DNA of 64,000 nucleotides from Beaufortia kweichowensis (Eukaryota > Chordata > Actinopteri > Cypriniformes > Gastromyzontidae): the NCBI GenBank assembly GCA_019155185.1, contig CM032813.1, positions 12,815,561 to 12,879,560 of the forward strand, read 5' to 3'. Positions 7,572 through 18,624 of this stretch are shown here, piece after piece. How positions within the stretch are numbered: position 1 is the stretch's first letter; each line of letters opens with the position of its first letter. The position numbers and the translations under genes are program-made. The notes beneath the pieces were generated by a model that saw only the letters and a list, made by a program, of their open reading frames with translations, was not told the DNA's origin and ran no database searches.

Positions 7572-7710
7572 TGCTCCCTTCAGTTTGCGTTTCTTTGTGG
7601 CTTTCAAAATGTTTGGCAGTATTGCTATTCATTCATCCATACAAGGCGGTCCAACTATTTAGGCAAAACTGGATTTTCTCTCTGTCACGGTGCAAAGCAG
7701 TTTGCAATGT

Positions 7711-7788
7711 GACAGGTGGCCGAGTGGTTAAGGCGATGGACTGCTAATCCATTGTGCTCTGCGCGTGGTTCGAATCCCATCCTCGTCG
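7711..7788 (+). tRNA. tRNA-Ser-GCT: tRNA-Ser-GCT gene, unit 3
   Basis: 78 nt. It begins GACAGGTGG (CG lost) and the variable arm is shortened to CTGCGCGTGG. GCT and the B box are intact. Confidence 0.93.
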
Positions 7789-8084
7789 TTCCATGCCGGC
7801 TCTGAGAAAAACCCAAATGAATAAGATGAATGTGTCATAGGATATACATTATGAATCTCATTGCTTTGTGTTTCAAAGCACTTTGGCAAGCCACATTTCT
7901 TCCAAAGCCACATTGTGCACTAGAAGAAAAGGTGAAATTAAGAATGGCATTTCTCCATGGATCTGCTTGGCAGATTCTGATTTGTACTGACTTAAAATCC
8001 ACAGCATGGACGAATAGAATCAGGAACAGGAACATTCACTGGTGTCAAATACAAAACCAGAAACCATTGTTGGCCATCGGTACA

Positions 8085-8172
8085 CCTTGATAGCTCAGTT
8101 GGTAGAAGAGGAGGACTGTAGGCATTTCACTGGTCATCCTTAGGTCGCTGGTTCAAATCCGGCTCCGAAGGA
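8085..8172 (+). tRNA. tRNA-Tyr-GTA: tRNA-Tyr-GTA gene with intron, unit 3
   Basis: The GTA and intron are intact. The acceptor reads CCTTGA on the 5' side and GGCTCCGAAGG on the 3' side. Confidence 0.94.
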
Positions 8173-8241
8173 AGAGGTGTTTTCCTACGAGTTGGTCATG
8201 CAAATTTGTTACTTGTCAAAATGTCCGTCTCATAACACAAG

Positions 8242-8308
8242 TTCCCTGACCGGGGATCGAACCCGGACGCTGCGGTGAGCGCGAATCTAACCACTAGACC
8301 ACCAGGGA
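8242..8308 (-). tRNA. tRNA-Glu-CTC: tRNA-Glu gene, unit 3
   Basis: The acceptor is intact on both sides and the T arm is nearly complete (CCGGGGATCGAACCCGG on the plus strand). The anticodon segment GGTGAGCGCG has lost AG. Confidence 0.9.
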
Positions 8309-8382
8309 CGATCTGCTCACAAGCGGGATAGGCCAGAGTGGAAGTGAAATGGGCGCATACCAGTAGTTTAAAAGTACCACCC

Positions 8383-8454
8383 TGCCCGTGTGAGGCTCGA
8401 ACTCACGACCTTCAGATTATGAGACTGGCCGCTGCCTAACTGCGCCAGCGAGGC
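8383..8454 (-). tRNA. tRNA-Met-CAT: tRNA-Met-CAT elongator gene, unit 3
   Basis: 72 nt with CAT and the T arm intact. The anticodon-stem/D junction reads GACTGGCCGCTGCC on the plus strand. Confidence 0.95.
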
Positions 8455-10158
8455 ACTGGACGTCGGGGTGGGGGCCGAGAAACACTGCAGTGAAGGAAGC
8501 GTGACAGGAATCACAAGTGAAGTCAAAGTAACCGCATTTACTTTGGATTGTATCTGAATTCTTGCCACTGTAAATCGGATTATACACATAGTGATTAAGA
8601 CATTTTGTTGAAATTGAACTGCAAACGTGGAAACTTCCTGGAAGAACCACAACATTCTAAAGAGCATAACAGAAGCAAAGCACCAAGCCAACCAAGAAGC
8701 TACAATAACAGTCCAACAGCATCAGAAACAGTGAGTTCCTTTAAATGTTTTACGTCTAGGAAAAGAAGAAAAACTCTTTTCATATATTATACATATTGAC
8801 ATAATAAAATACACATACAATTTTAATTAAACTAAACAAAGGAAGAGACTTGCCAGTCTTGTTTGACCAGCCTACCTGCTCACCAGCAACTCCGTTCTTC
8901 TGTGGTGGTGTGAATTATCAACTGTGAAGGCGCCTATGCCACATAAGCGGTAAGCGCCCACTGATAGGTCAAGACTATGCTATCGACCAATCCCATTACA
9001 ATACAAACGGCAAAATTACACCAGACATCGAAGCCGGAAGTGCCGCCATCAGAAGGGCTGACCGATACAGAATCTGACCATCACATTGCCCGATGATGGC
9101 AGTGGAGCCTGCAAGAACAAGTCAAACCAATATTGACTTCCCAGCCGACTTCGCGTACCGGTAGGAGAGTAAAAAGCAGATCTGTTCTTTGGCACAGACT
9201 AGTAAAATTGCGAAGCCATGAAGCGCCAACTCACGTCTGTATCACAGAGAGCACAGTAATGATCAAGTGTTCAGAAGACATTCTTGAACAGTTTGGGGAG
9301 AGACTGTGCAGCCTTGAAAAGACCTAGCGAGAGGGAAAGTCTGCTCTCAGCCCGAAGTAACACCAGCAGATGACAGCTTCACACACACACACACACCCCT
9401 CTTTCCCACCAAACCTCATACCAGCAGTGTCATGTTCAATAGATCCCTCGGTGCTTTTCACTGCTGGAGATGGAAATCACGCAAGATCGAAAGAAAGCGT
9501 CCAAGGAAACTGACGCACCTCTCAATAGCCAAGAGGTGAGCAGCAGAGAATAAGGAGGACAACGAGCATCAGAACCAGAATATAAGGTTGGTATTGCTCT
9601 GTTCAAATGGAATGCCTCTAGTTTATATATGTAACATATATGTATATATATATATATACTATAATATATATATATATATATATCTCTTATCATATTGACA
9701 TGTTAACAAAAACACCCAAAACATTTTAAATGACTGTAAACGGAGAGAGGTATTTACGCAGGGATTGCCTTACCAACAGCTCATGTTCTTCTTCTCGGAG
9801 GTGTAGATGCTTAACAGCTGAAGAGTCTATGCCAAACAAAGGTAAGCGTATCCATTTCACAGGTCAATAGAATGCAGACAGCCAATCCAATTAGAATTCA
9901 AAACCACTACAAGCAACAATGGGTAATGTGGCTCATCAGAAGAAGGGGATACGAGTTAAACTCTTTGACCCTCATGTATGCTCTGATGATGGAACCAGTG
10001 AGTCTGCAAGAGAAAATCAAAGCTAGCTGATCAAATGTAACCCAGAAACAGAGCAAGCTGATTTCTATGCAAGTAAATGACGATAAGTAACAGCAGACCT
10101 GCTCTTTTGCACAAAACACGCCATAGTCTGCTTGCTTTACAAGCTTGCTCTAAGGCGT
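8455..10158. repeat. Intergenic spacer, unit 3
   Basis: The normal layout is kept, but from about 9000 onward small insertions appear every 15-30 bp, including at non-CpG sites. This marks the start of the first noisy zone. No gene is supported. Confidence 0.88.
9624..9683. repeat. (TA)n microsatellite, unit 3 (interrupted)
   Basis: TA repeats are broken by GTAACATATATG and by TACTATAATA. This is much less regular than in other units. Confidence 0.93.
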
Positions 10159-10238
10159 GTCAGGATGGCCAGCGGTCTAAGGGGCAGTTTCAGGTTGCAG
10201 TCTCCCATCTAGGCGTAGGTTCGAATCCACTTCAGACA
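10159..10238 (+). tRNA. tRNA-Leu-CAG: tRNA-Leu-CAG-like gene, unit 4
   Basis: The sequence before the anticodon is TAAGGGGCAGTTTCAGG, slightly longer than in the other copies but still without a pairing stem. The B box GGTTCGAATCC is intact. Confidence 0.72.
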
Positions 10239-10462
10239 TATTGGGCCCCTACAGCTCTTAATTGCCATGACATTTACTGAAATACTGGTGTCATTTGAAT
10301 TGGCAGTGAAGACAAGGCACGCGATGAGAGCTCCATATTTCCACGAAGAATCGCTTTTATAGAACGCGTGAAATATGGCATATATACAGGCGTCAATAAT
10401 ATTCCCTGATAAGAAAGATGAAAGTAGACTATTTGGTTCATGGCCAAGTCAATTTAACTCTT

Positions 10463-10543
10463 GGGCCAGTGGCGCTGTGGATAACTGGCGTCAGGCTACC
10501 GGATCAGAAAGATTCCAGAGTTCCCGACTCCTGGCTTGGCTCA
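10463..10543 (+). tRNA. tRNA-Arg-ACG: tRNA-Arg-ACG gene, unit 4 (noisy copy)
   Basis: The ends are recognisable, but the anticodon segment reads GGCTACCGGATC and the T loop GAGTTCCCGACTCC. This copy lies in the noisy zone. Confidence 0.8.
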
Positions 10544-10610
10544 GACGGTGGTTTTCTGTAATGGTAGAGTGCCTGCTCTCTTGGTAAAAACCAGGCATTC
10601 AGAAGTTAAC

Positions 10611-10676
10611 CCAGTCGATAGCTGGAGTGAAGTAGAAGCGAATTTACTGTAGGCATTTCACTGGTGCATCCTGTGG
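10611..10676 (+). pseudogene. Truncated tRNA-Tyr relic, unit 4
   Basis: CAGTCGATAGCTGGAGTGAAG, the GTA loop and CACTGGTGCATCCTGTGG are present, all with extra insertions. Confidence 0.82.
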
Positions 10677-10952
10677 ATTTTCCACGAAACCCATTCTTAT
10701 GCTTTTTATTATACACAGGAGATCATTATCTGACAGTTATATTCTCTATAATAAAATTGAAGCGTATGAAAATACCAACACCTTCAGAACCTACGTATTG
10801 TAGCCAGGCTAGATATTGAGCAGTTTTATTTTTGTAACATGTATGAACTTTCTGTCTGATGGAAAGTACCGGAAAAGCAGTTTCTGACAGGAACATTATT
10901 CGATCGGGTATCGGATTGTTCCCCAGCTATGGATAATCACAACCTTCCAGTC

Positions 10953-11021
10953 GGGGTATGGCCTCAAGTGGTAGAACGTTTTGACTGAATCAAAGAGGTC
11001 CTGGTTCGAATCCGATGTCCA
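10953..11021 (+). tRNA. tRNA-Cys-GCA: tRNA-Cys gene, unit 4 (damaged)
   Basis: The order is still cysteine-like, but the anticodon segment TTTGACTGAATC has lost GCA, the A box reads GGCCTCAAGTGG, and the 3' end TCCGATGTCCATAT does not pair. It is not functional as written. Confidence 0.72.
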
Positions 11022-11177
11022 TATCACGCTTGATTTACAATTTCTCTGTAACGGCACAAAATGTTTTAGCGTATTGCTATTCAAATTTCCATCCCATACA
11101 AGGCGGTCCAACTATTTAGAGCCAAAGAGCTGAGATTTTCTCCTCTGTCACCCGGTGCAAAGCAGTTTGCAAATGTA

Positions 11178-11258
11178 GCCAGAGGGTGGCCAGTGGTTAA
11201 GGCGATGGACTGCTAATCCATTGTGCTCTGCTCATGGAATTCGAATCCATCTCGTACG
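11178..11258 (+). tRNA. tRNA-Ser-GCT: tRNA-Ser-GCT gene, unit 4
   Basis: GCT is intact. The 5' acceptor is scrambled (GCCAGAGGG) and the 3' side reads CATCTCGTACG. Confidence 0.82.
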
Positions 11259-11576
11259 TTCTGCATGCTTCGCTCTGAGAAAAACCCAGATGAATAAGAT
11301 GAATGTGTCATAGGATGCATACATTATGAATCTAAATTGCTTTGTGTTTTCAAAGCACTTTGGCAGGAACCACATTTTCTGATCCAGAAGCCCACATTGT
11401 GCACTAGAAAGAAAAGGTGAAATTAAGAATGGCATTTCTCCATGGATAACTGGCGGCCAGATTCACAATTTATCTGACCGAAAATCCACAGCATGGACGA
11501 GAATAGAATCAGGAACAGGAACATTCCACTGGTGTACCAAATACAAGAGCAGAAGCCATTGTTAGCCAGCCGATTT

Positions 11577-11668
11577 TTATGATAGCTCAGTTGGTAGAAG
11601 CGGAGGACTGTAAGAGCATTTCACTGGTCATCCCTTGGAGTGGCTGGTTCAAATCCGTTTCCGAAGGA
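11577..11668 (+). tRNA. tRNA-Tyr-GTA: tRNA-Tyr-GTA gene with intron, unit 4
   Basis: The 5' acceptor is replaced by TTTATGATAG. GTA is present, but the intron starts AAGAGCATTTC. The 3' acceptor CCGAAGGA is recognisable. Confidence 0.82.
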
Positions 11669-11744
11669 AGAAGGTGTTTTCCCCTCACTGAGTTGGTCAT
11701 GCAGAATTGTTACTTGATAAAAAATGTCAAGTATCAAACACAAG

Positions 11745-11820
11745 TTCCTGACCGGGGAATCGAAGACCAGACCGCTTGGTGGTGAGGCGCCCGAATCCTA
11801 ACCCACTAGACCACCAGGGA
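11745..11820 (-). tRNA. tRNA-Glu-CTC: tRNA-Glu gene, unit 4
   Basis: The acceptor and D-arm half are intact apart from ACCCACTAG. The T loop and anticodon segment carry insertions (CGAAGACCAGACCGC, GGTGAGGCGCCC). Confidence 0.84.
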
Positions 11821-11899
11821 CGATCTGCTCTGAAGCTAGGATAGGCCAAGAGGCGTGGAAGTGAAATGGGCGCATACCAGTGGTTTAAAAGTACCACCC

Positions 11900-11971
11900 T
11901 GCCCAGTGTGAGGCGGAACTCCGACCAGCCATGATTATGAGACTAGCCAGCTGCCTAACTGTAGCGAGGGC
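11900..11971 (-). tRNA. tRNA-Met-CAT: tRNA-Met-CAT elongator gene, unit 4 (noisy)
   Basis: CAT is readable in GATTATGAGACTAG on the plus strand. The T arm (AGGCGGAACTCCGACC) and acceptor (GCGAGGGC) are disturbed. Confidence 0.8.
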
Positions 11972-13736
11972 ACAATGTCCCGTCGGTGAGGGGACGAAGC
12001 ACTGCAGTGAAGGAGGCTGACACTGACAGGCGGGAATCACAAGTGAAGTCAAAGTAACCGCATTTACATGGATTGTATCTGATTCTTGCCACTGTAAAAT
12101 GGGATTATACACATAGTGATTAAGACTGCATTTTTGTTCGAAAATTGAACTGCAAACGAAACTTCCTGGAAGAACCACAACATTCTAAAGAACACTAACG
12201 AAACAAAGCACCAGAAGCCAACCAGGAAGCTACAATAACAGTCCAACAGCATCAGGAAACAGTGAGTTCCTTTAAATGTTTTGTCTAGGAAAAGAAGAAG
12301 AACTCTTTTCATATATTATACACATATTGACATAATAAAAATACGCATACAATTTTAATTAAAACTAAACAAAGGAAGAGACTTGCCAGTCTGCGTTTGA
12401 CCAGCCTACCACCTGCTCACTAGCAACTCCACGTTCTTCTGTGGTGGAGTGCATGAATTATCAACTGTGATAGCGCCTATGCCACATAAGCGGTAAAAGC
12501 ACTGATAGGTCAAGACTATGCTATCGACCAATCCCATTACAATACAGGCAACAAGTAAGTAGGAGACATCAATGGAGGAAGTGCCTCATCAGAAGGAATG
12601 ACCGGCCGGAAATCTCTGACCATCACATGCCGAGTAGATCCTCCAGTGAGCCTGCAAAACAGATCAAAACTAACTAATCAACCCCCAGAGGCCGACTTCA
12701 TGCAGAAGTACAAGGGCAGGAGAAGTAAAAGCAGATCTGTTCTTTGGCACCAGACTGAGTAAAATGTCTAAGCCATGGCCTTAACGTCGTGTATCCACCA
12801 GAAGGAACACAGTAATGATCAGTGTTCAGAAGACATTCTTGAACAGTTTAAGGAGAGACACTGTGCAGCCTTGAAAAGACCTAGCAGAGAAGGGAAAGTC
12901 TGCTCTCAGCCCAGCCAACACCAGCAGATGACAGCTTCACACACACACACGGCCCTCTTTCCCACCAAACACTCATACCAACAGTGTCGCGTTCAGCCAG
13001 ATCCCCGAGTGGCTTTTCACTGCTGGAGATGGAAATCGCCTATAAGGTCGAAAAGAAAGCGTCCAGAAACTGGCCAGCACCTCTCAATAGCCAAGAGAGT
13101 AGAGCGAAGGCTCCTAAGAGAAGGAACAACGACATCAGAACAGAATAAGGTTGTGTGTGCTCTGTTCAAATGGTACTCAAAAGTTTTATATATATGCCAT
13201 CTATATATATATATATATATATATAATAATATATATATATATGTATATATATATATTGTCCTCTATATTGACATGTTAACAAAAACACAAAACATTTTAA
13301 ATGACTGCCAAACAGAGGGAGAGGTATTTGCAAGGATTGCCTTACCAGCAGCTCATGTTCTTCTCTGGAGGTGTGGAATTATAACTGTAAGAAGAGCGTC
13401 TACTTATGCCAAACAAAAGGTAAAAAAGCGCCATTTCACAGAGTCAATAGAATGCTGGCAGCCAATCCAATTAGAATTTAAAAAGCCACCTACAACAACA
13501 ATGGGTAATGTGGCTCATCAGAAGAGAAGGATCAAGATTAAACTCTTTGACCCTCATGTACTCTGATGATGGAACCAGTGAGTCTGCAAAGAGAGAAATC
13601 AAAGCTAGCTGATGCAAAATGTTCCCCAGAAACAGAGCAGCTGAGCTGATTTTATGCCAGTAATGGTATTAAGTAACAACAGACCTGCTCTTTTGCACAA
13701 AAACGCATAGTCTGCTGCTTACAAGCATACAGGCGT
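11972..13736. repeat. Intergenic spacer, unit 4
   Basis: This is within the noisy zone, with insertions scattered over both CpG and non-CpG sites. A 263-codon open frame at 12775-13566 crosses the (CA)n and (TA)n runs and is an accident of these indels. No gene is supported. Confidence 0.86.
13187..13256. repeat. (TA)n microsatellite, unit 4 (interrupted)
   Basis: TA repeats are broken by GCCATC, AATAAT and GT. Confidence 0.93.
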
Positions 13737-13819
13737 GTCAGGATGGCCGGCCCGGTCCTAAGGCAGTTCAGGTCGCAGTCTCCCGTCTAGGCGTAGGTTG
13801 CCGAATCCCGCTTCAGACA
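13737..13819 (+). tRNA. tRNA-Leu-CAG: tRNA-Leu-CAG-like gene, unit 5
   Basis: 83 nt only because of insertions (GGCCGGCCCGGTCC; GGTTGCCGAATCCC). The anticodon-stem gap is unchanged. Confidence 0.72.
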
Positions 13820-14052
13820 TATTGGGCCCCTACAGCTCTTAATTGCATGACATTTACTGCTTGAAATGCGGTGTCATTTGAATTGGCAGTGAAGAAAAGG
13901 AACAGCTGCAGTATGAGAGCAGCTCCACATATTTCACGAAGAATCCTTTTATGAACTGCGTGAAATATGGCATATATGAGCGTCCAATATATTCCCTGAT
14001 AAGAAGATGAAAGTAGACTATTTGGATTTAAAATAGCCAAGTCATTGCTCTT

Positions 14053-14130
14053 GGGCCAGTGGCATAATGGAATCTCGGCCTTCTGACTAGGATCGAAGAT
14101 TCCCAGCAGTTCGACTCCTGGCTGGCTGCG
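14053..14130 (+). tRNA. tRNA-Arg-ACG: tRNA-Arg-ACG gene, unit 5 (noisy copy)
   Basis: The anticodon segment is GACTAGGATCG, missing the C of ACG. The T arm reads CCCAGCAGTTCGACTCCTGG. Confidence 0.8.
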
Positions 14131-14191
14131 GCGGTGGTTTTCTATGTCATTAGAGTGCCTGCTACTGCTGAGTAAAAACAGCGTCATTAAG

Positions 14192-14250
14192 CCTTCGATA
14201 GCTAAGTGGGTAGAAGCCGAATTACTGTAGGCATTTCACTGGGGTCATCC
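14192..14250 (+). pseudogene. Truncated tRNA-Tyr relic, unit 5
   Basis: CCTTCGATAG through the intron is intact except for extra GG. After CATCC the sequence reads ATAATAGTTTCC instead of TGTGGATTTTCC. Confidence 0.87.
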
Positions 14251-14524
14251 ATAATAGTTTCCTGACCCACATTATGCTTTTATTATACACAGGAGATCAT
14301 TTATCTGACAGTTATATTCTCTATAATAAAATTGAAGCATGAAGTGATACAAACACCTTCAGAACCACCATTATTGTAGGCTAGAGTATTGAAGCAGTTT
14401 TATTTTTAAAACATGTATGAACTTTTCTGTCTGATGGAAAACATGGGGAACACTATCTGACAGGAACATTCTCAAGGTGTCAAGGATGTGTTCCCCAAGC
14501 TTGAGATGGTCACAACCTATCCGT

Positions 14525-14598
14525 CCGAACAACTAAACTCAGTGACAAGACATTTGACTGCAGATCAAGGAGGTCCCGGTTCAAATCGGGTGTCCCCT
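14525..14598 (+). tRNA. tRNA-Cys-GCA: tRNA-Cys-GCA gene, unit 5 (5' half scrambled)
   Basis: From CATTTGACTGCAGATC onward this is a normal Cys gene with GCA and a near-complete T arm. The acceptor and D arm read GAACAACTAAACTCAGTGACAA, so the A box is lost as written. Confidence 0.78.
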
Positions 14599-14744
14599 TC
14601 TCCCCTTCAGTTCGTTTCTTTGTGGCTTTCAAAGATGTTTAAGCTTGTATTGCTATTCATTCATCCCATACAAAGCCGGTCCAACTATTATTAGAGCAAA
14701 ACTGGATTTTCTCTCTGTCACGGTGCAAAAGCAGTTTGCAATGT

Positions 14745-14833
14745 GACGAGGTGGCCAGTGTGGTTAAAGGCGATGGACTGCTAATCCATTGTGCTCTGCA
14801 GCGTGGAGTTCGAAATCCCATCCCTAAAATGGA
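14745..14833 (+). tRNA. tRNA-Ser-GCT: tRNA-Ser-GCT gene, unit 5
   Basis: The 5' half and GCT are intact. The 3' acceptor CCTCGTCG is replaced by CCCTAAAATGGATT. Confidence 0.82.
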
Positions 14834-15148
14834 TTTCCATGCTTCGCTCTGAGAAAAACCAAATGAATAAGATGAATGTGTCATGGGATTGCCATTATGA
14901 ATCTCGATTGCTTTGTGTTTCAAAGCACTTTGCTTAAGAATACATTTCTTCCAGAAGCCACATTGTGCACCTAGAAGAAAAGGTGGAAATTAAGAATAGC
15001 ATTTCTCCATGGATCTGCTTGGCCAGATTCGAGGATTTTGTCACCGGCTTAAAATCCAGCATGGACAGAATAGAATCAGGAACAGGAACATTCTACTGGT
15101 GTCAAACCTACAAAAGCCCGAAACCATTTGTTGGCCATGAAATTTGCA

Positions 15149-15243
15149 CCGCCGATAAGCTCCAGTTGGTAGGCGAGGAGGACTGTAGAGCATTTCACTG
15201 GTCATCCTTAGAGTGGCTGGTTCAAATCCGGCTCGAGAAGGGA
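15149..15243 (+). tRNA. tRNA-Tyr-GTA: tRNA-Tyr-GTA gene with intron, unit 5
   Basis: The 5' end reads CCGCCGATAAGCTCCAG. GTA is present, the intron has an extra AG (GTAGAGCATTTC), and the 3' acceptor is CTCGAGAAGGGA. Confidence 0.85.
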
Positions 15244-15318
15244 GAGAGGTGTTTTCCACCTCTGAGTTGGTCATACCAAAATTTGTTACTTGTCAAAATG
15301 TCCGTCTCAAAACACAAG

Positions 15319-15391
15319 TCCGGAATGACCTGAATCCGAACCCGGGCCGCGGCGGTGAGGCGCCGAATCTAACCACTAGACCACCAGAGGA
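15319..15391 (-). tRNA. tRNA-Glu-CTC: tRNA-Glu gene, unit 5
   Basis: The T-stem block CCGAACCCGGGCCGCGGCGGTGAGGCG is among the least deleted on its 5' side. The acceptor end reads CGGAATGACCTGAAT. Confidence 0.85.
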
Positions 15392-15470
15392 CGATCTGCT
15401 CTGGCAGGGACTGACCAAGGCGTGGAAGTGAAATGGAGCCGCACCTGCAGTAGTTTAAAAGTACCACCCC

Positions 15471-15549
15471 TGCCCGTGTGAGGCTCGAACTCCGCGACCT
15501 TCTAGATGATGAGACTGGCCAGCGCTGCCTAGCACTTCGCCAACGAGGC
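15471..15549 (-). tRNA. tRNA-Met-CAT: tRNA-Met elongator gene, unit 5 (anticodon altered)
   Basis: The plus-strand anticodon segment is TCTAGATGATGAGACTGG, in which the usual CAGATTATGAGAC is changed but CAT can still be read. The D loop has GCACTTCGCC. Confidence 0.83.
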
Positions 15550-16736
15550 ACAATGGACGTCGGGGGTGGGGATGAAGCACTGCAGTGAAGGAGGCTGACA
15601 CTGACAGAAGCGGAATCACAAGTGAAGTCAAAGTAACCGCATTTACTTTGGATTGTATCTGAATTCTTGCCACTGTAAATCGGATTATACATGAGTGATT
15701 AAGACATTTTGTTCCAAATTGAACTGCAAGCGTGGAAACTTCCTGGAAGAACCACAACATTCTAAAGAGCATAACAGAAGCAAAGCACCAAGCCAACCAA
15801 GAAGCTACAATAACAGTCCAACAGCATCAGGAAACGGTGAGTTCCTTTACTAAATGTTTTACGTCTAGGAAAAGAAGAAAAACTCTTTTCATATATTATA
15901 CACATATTGACATAATAAAAATACACATACAATTTTTAATTAAACTAAACAAAGGAAGAGACTTGCCAGTCTTGTTTGACCAGCCTACCTGCTCACCAGC
16001 AACTCCGTTCTTCTGTGGTGGTGTGAATTATCAACTGTGAAAGCCTATACCACATAGGCGGTAAGCGCCCACTGATAGGTCAAGACTATGCTATCGACCA
16101 ATCCCATTACAATACAAACAGCAAGTACAGACATCAATGGAGGAAGTGCCTCATCAGAAGAATGACCGTGCAAATCGTGACCATCACATTGCCCGATGAT
16201 GTAACCAGTGAGCCTGCAAAACAAAATCAAAACTAACTAATCCAACCCCCCAGAAGCCGACTTCATGCAGAAGTACAAGGCAGGGAAGTAAAAGCAGATC
16301 TGTTCTTTGGCACAGACTAGTAAAATGCAAGCCATGAAGCAGCTTCGTCTGTATCACAGAGGAGCACAGTAATGATCCAGTGTTCAGAAGACATTCTTGA
16401 ACAGTTTGAGGAGAACTGTGCAGCCTTGAAAAGACCTAGCAGAGAAGAGGAAAGTCTGCTCTCAGCCCAGTAACACCAGCAGATGACAGCTTCACACACA
16501 CACACACAGCCCCTCTTTCCCACAAACACACTCATACCAACAGTGTCTGTTCAATAGATCCCCGAGTGCTTTTCACTGCTGGAGATGGAAATCACTGAAT
16601 CGAGAAAGAAAGCGTCCAGAAAACTGTTAGCACCTCTCAATAGCCAAGAGAGTGAGCGAAGGCTCCTAAAGGGACAACGACATCAGAACAGAATAAGGTT
16701 GTGTATTGCTCTGTTCAAATGGAATACCTCTAGTTT

Positions 16737-16800
<64 letters not shown>

Positions 16801-17265
16801 TATATTGTCCTCATATTGACATGTTAACAAAAACACAAAAACATTTTAAATGACTGTAGAAGCAGAGGAGAGGTATTTGCAGGTTGCTTACCAGCAGCTC
16901 ATGTTCTTCTCTGGAGGTGTGAATTGCAACCTAAATGAAGGCGTCTATGCCAAACAAAAGGTAAACGCCCATTTCACAGGTCAATAGAATCTGAACGGCC
17001 AATCCAATTAGAATTCAAAACCACTACAAGCAACAATGGAGTAATGTGGCTCATCAGGAAGAAGGGGATCGAGTTAAACTCTTTGACCCTCATGTACTCT
17101 GATGAGTGGAACCAGTGAGTCTGCAAAGAAAATCAAAGCTAGCTGATCAAATGTTCCCCAGAAACAGAGCAAGCTGATTTTTATGCAAGTAAATGACGTG
17201 AAAGTAACAGCAGACCTGCTCTTTTGCACAAAGCAGCATAGTCTGCTGCTTACAAGCCTGGGCGT
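15550..17265. repeat. Intergenic spacer, unit 5
   Basis: This spacer returns to the low-noise state seen in units 1-2. The usual A block, (CA)n, (TA)n and B block are present. No gene is supported. Confidence 0.9.
16738..16805. repeat. (TA)n microsatellite, unit 5
   Basis: About 68 bp of TA, with TATTATAT at the start and one GT interruption. Confidence 0.96.
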
Positions 17266-17345
17266 GTCAGGATGGCCGAAGCGGTCTAAGGCAGTTCAGG
17301 TCGCAGTCTCCCCGTCTAGGAAGAGTTCAGATCCCACTTCAGACA
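17266..17345 (+). tRNA. tRNA-Leu-CAG: tRNA-Leu-CAG-like gene, unit 6
   Basis: The D arm is complete (GGCCGAAGCGGTC). The T arm reads AGAGTTCAGATCCC. The anticodon stem gap is present. Confidence 0.75.
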
Positions 17346-17558
17346 TATTGGGCCCCTCTGGCTCTTAATTGCATGACATTTGCACGAAATACAGTGTCAT
17401 TTGAATTGGCAGTGAAGAACAGACGCGTGTGAGGCTCCATATTTCGAAGAATCTTTATAGACCACGTGAAATATGGCATATACAGAGGCGTCCAATAATA
17501 TTCCCTGATAAGAAGATGAAAGTAGACTATTTGGTTAAATAGCCAAGTCATTGCTCTT

Positions 17559-17632
17559 GGGCCGGTGTACTTGATGGATAACGCGTCTGACTACGGATCA
17601 GAAGATTCCAGGTTCGACTCCTGGCTGGCTCG
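17559..17632 (+). tRNA. tRNA-Arg-ACG: tRNA-Arg-ACG gene, unit 6
   Basis: 74 nt, with GGATAACGCG, ACG, T arm and 3' acceptor all intact. Only GGCCGGTGTACTTGATGG in the D region deviates. Confidence 0.95.
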
Positions 17633-17691
17633 GCGGTGGTTTTCTGTCGTGTAAGTGCCTGCTCTCTTGGTAAAAAACAGCGTCGATTAAG

Positions 17692-17753
17692 CCTTCGATA
17701 GCTAAGTGGGTAGAATGCCGGAGTACTGTAGGCATTTCACTGGTCATCCTGTG
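17692..17753 (+). pseudogene. Truncated tRNA-Tyr relic, unit 6
   Basis: CCTTCGATAGCTAAGTGGG and GGAGTACTGTAG are close to the true Tyr gene. The 3' half is replaced by TGTGGATTTTTCC. Confidence 0.92.
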
Positions 17754-18024
17754 GATTTTTCCTGACCCACATTATGCTTTTTATTATACACAGGAGATCA
17801 TTATCTGACGGTTATATTCTCTATAATAAAAAATGAAGCATGAAAATACAAACACCTTCAGAACCTACATTATTGTAGGCTAGATATTGAGCAGTTTATT
17901 TTTTAAAACATGTATGAACTTTCTGTCTGATGGAAAACATGGGGAACACTATCTGACAGGAACATTCTCAGGTGTCAGGGATGTGTTCCCCAGCAATGAG
18001 AGATGGTCACAACCTTCCGTGCTT

Positions 18025-18096
18025 GAGGGTATAGCTCAGTGGTAGAGCATTTGACTGCAGATCAAAGGGTCCCCGGTTCAAATCCAGGTGTCCCCT
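18025..18096 (+). tRNA. tRNA-Cys-GCA: tRNA-Cys-GCA gene, unit 6
   Basis: GCA is intact with the full TCCCCGGTTCAAATCC. The acceptor starts GAGGGTA and the variable region reads CAAAGGGTC. Confidence 0.94.
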
Positions 18097-18240
18097 TGCT
18101 CCCTTCAGTTTCATGCGTTTCTTTGTGGCTTTCAAAATGTTTAGCGTATTGCTATTCATTTCATCCATACAAAGCGGTCCAACTATTTAGGCAAAACTGG
18201 ATTTTTCTCTCTGTCACCGGTGCAAAGCAGTTTGCAATGT

Positions 18241-18326
18241 GAAACGAGGTGGCCAGTGGTTAAAGGCGATGGACTGCTAATCCATTAATGCTCTGCACGC
18301 GTGGGTTCGAATCCCATCCTCGTGCG
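18241..18326 (+). tRNA. tRNA-Ser-GCT: tRNA-Ser-GCT gene, unit 6
   Basis: GCT and the B box are intact. There is an extra AA in the acceptor (GAAACGAGG), an insertion in CCATTAATGCTC, and CGTGCG at the 3' end. Confidence 0.93.
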
Positions 18327-18624
18327 TTCCATGCCCCGCTCTGAGAAAACCCAAATGAATAAGATGAATGTGTCATAGGATATACATTATGAATCTCATT
18401 GCTTTGTGTTTCAAAGCACTTTAGTAAGACCACATTTCTTCCAGAAGCCACATTGTGCACTAGAAGAAAAGGTGAAATTAAGAATGGCATTTCTCCATGG
18501 ATCTGCTTGGCCAGATTCTGATTTGTGCTGACTTAAAATCCACAGCATGGGACGAATAGAATCAGGAACAGGAACATTCACTGGTGTCAAATACAAAACC
18601 GAAACCATTGTTGGCCATGGTACA

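Noticed and set aside
7415..7747. Frames containing a segment like SVVEHLTADQEVP in many units
   Set aside because: This peptide is the translation of the tRNA-Cys gene itself, which explains its recurrence.
12775..13566. 263-codon open frame, the longest in the window
   Set aside because: It crosses the (CA)n run, the (TA)n run and both sides of the spacer in a noisy unit. Equivalent frames in other units are broken, and the residues from the TA run are a simple Tyr-Ile repeat.
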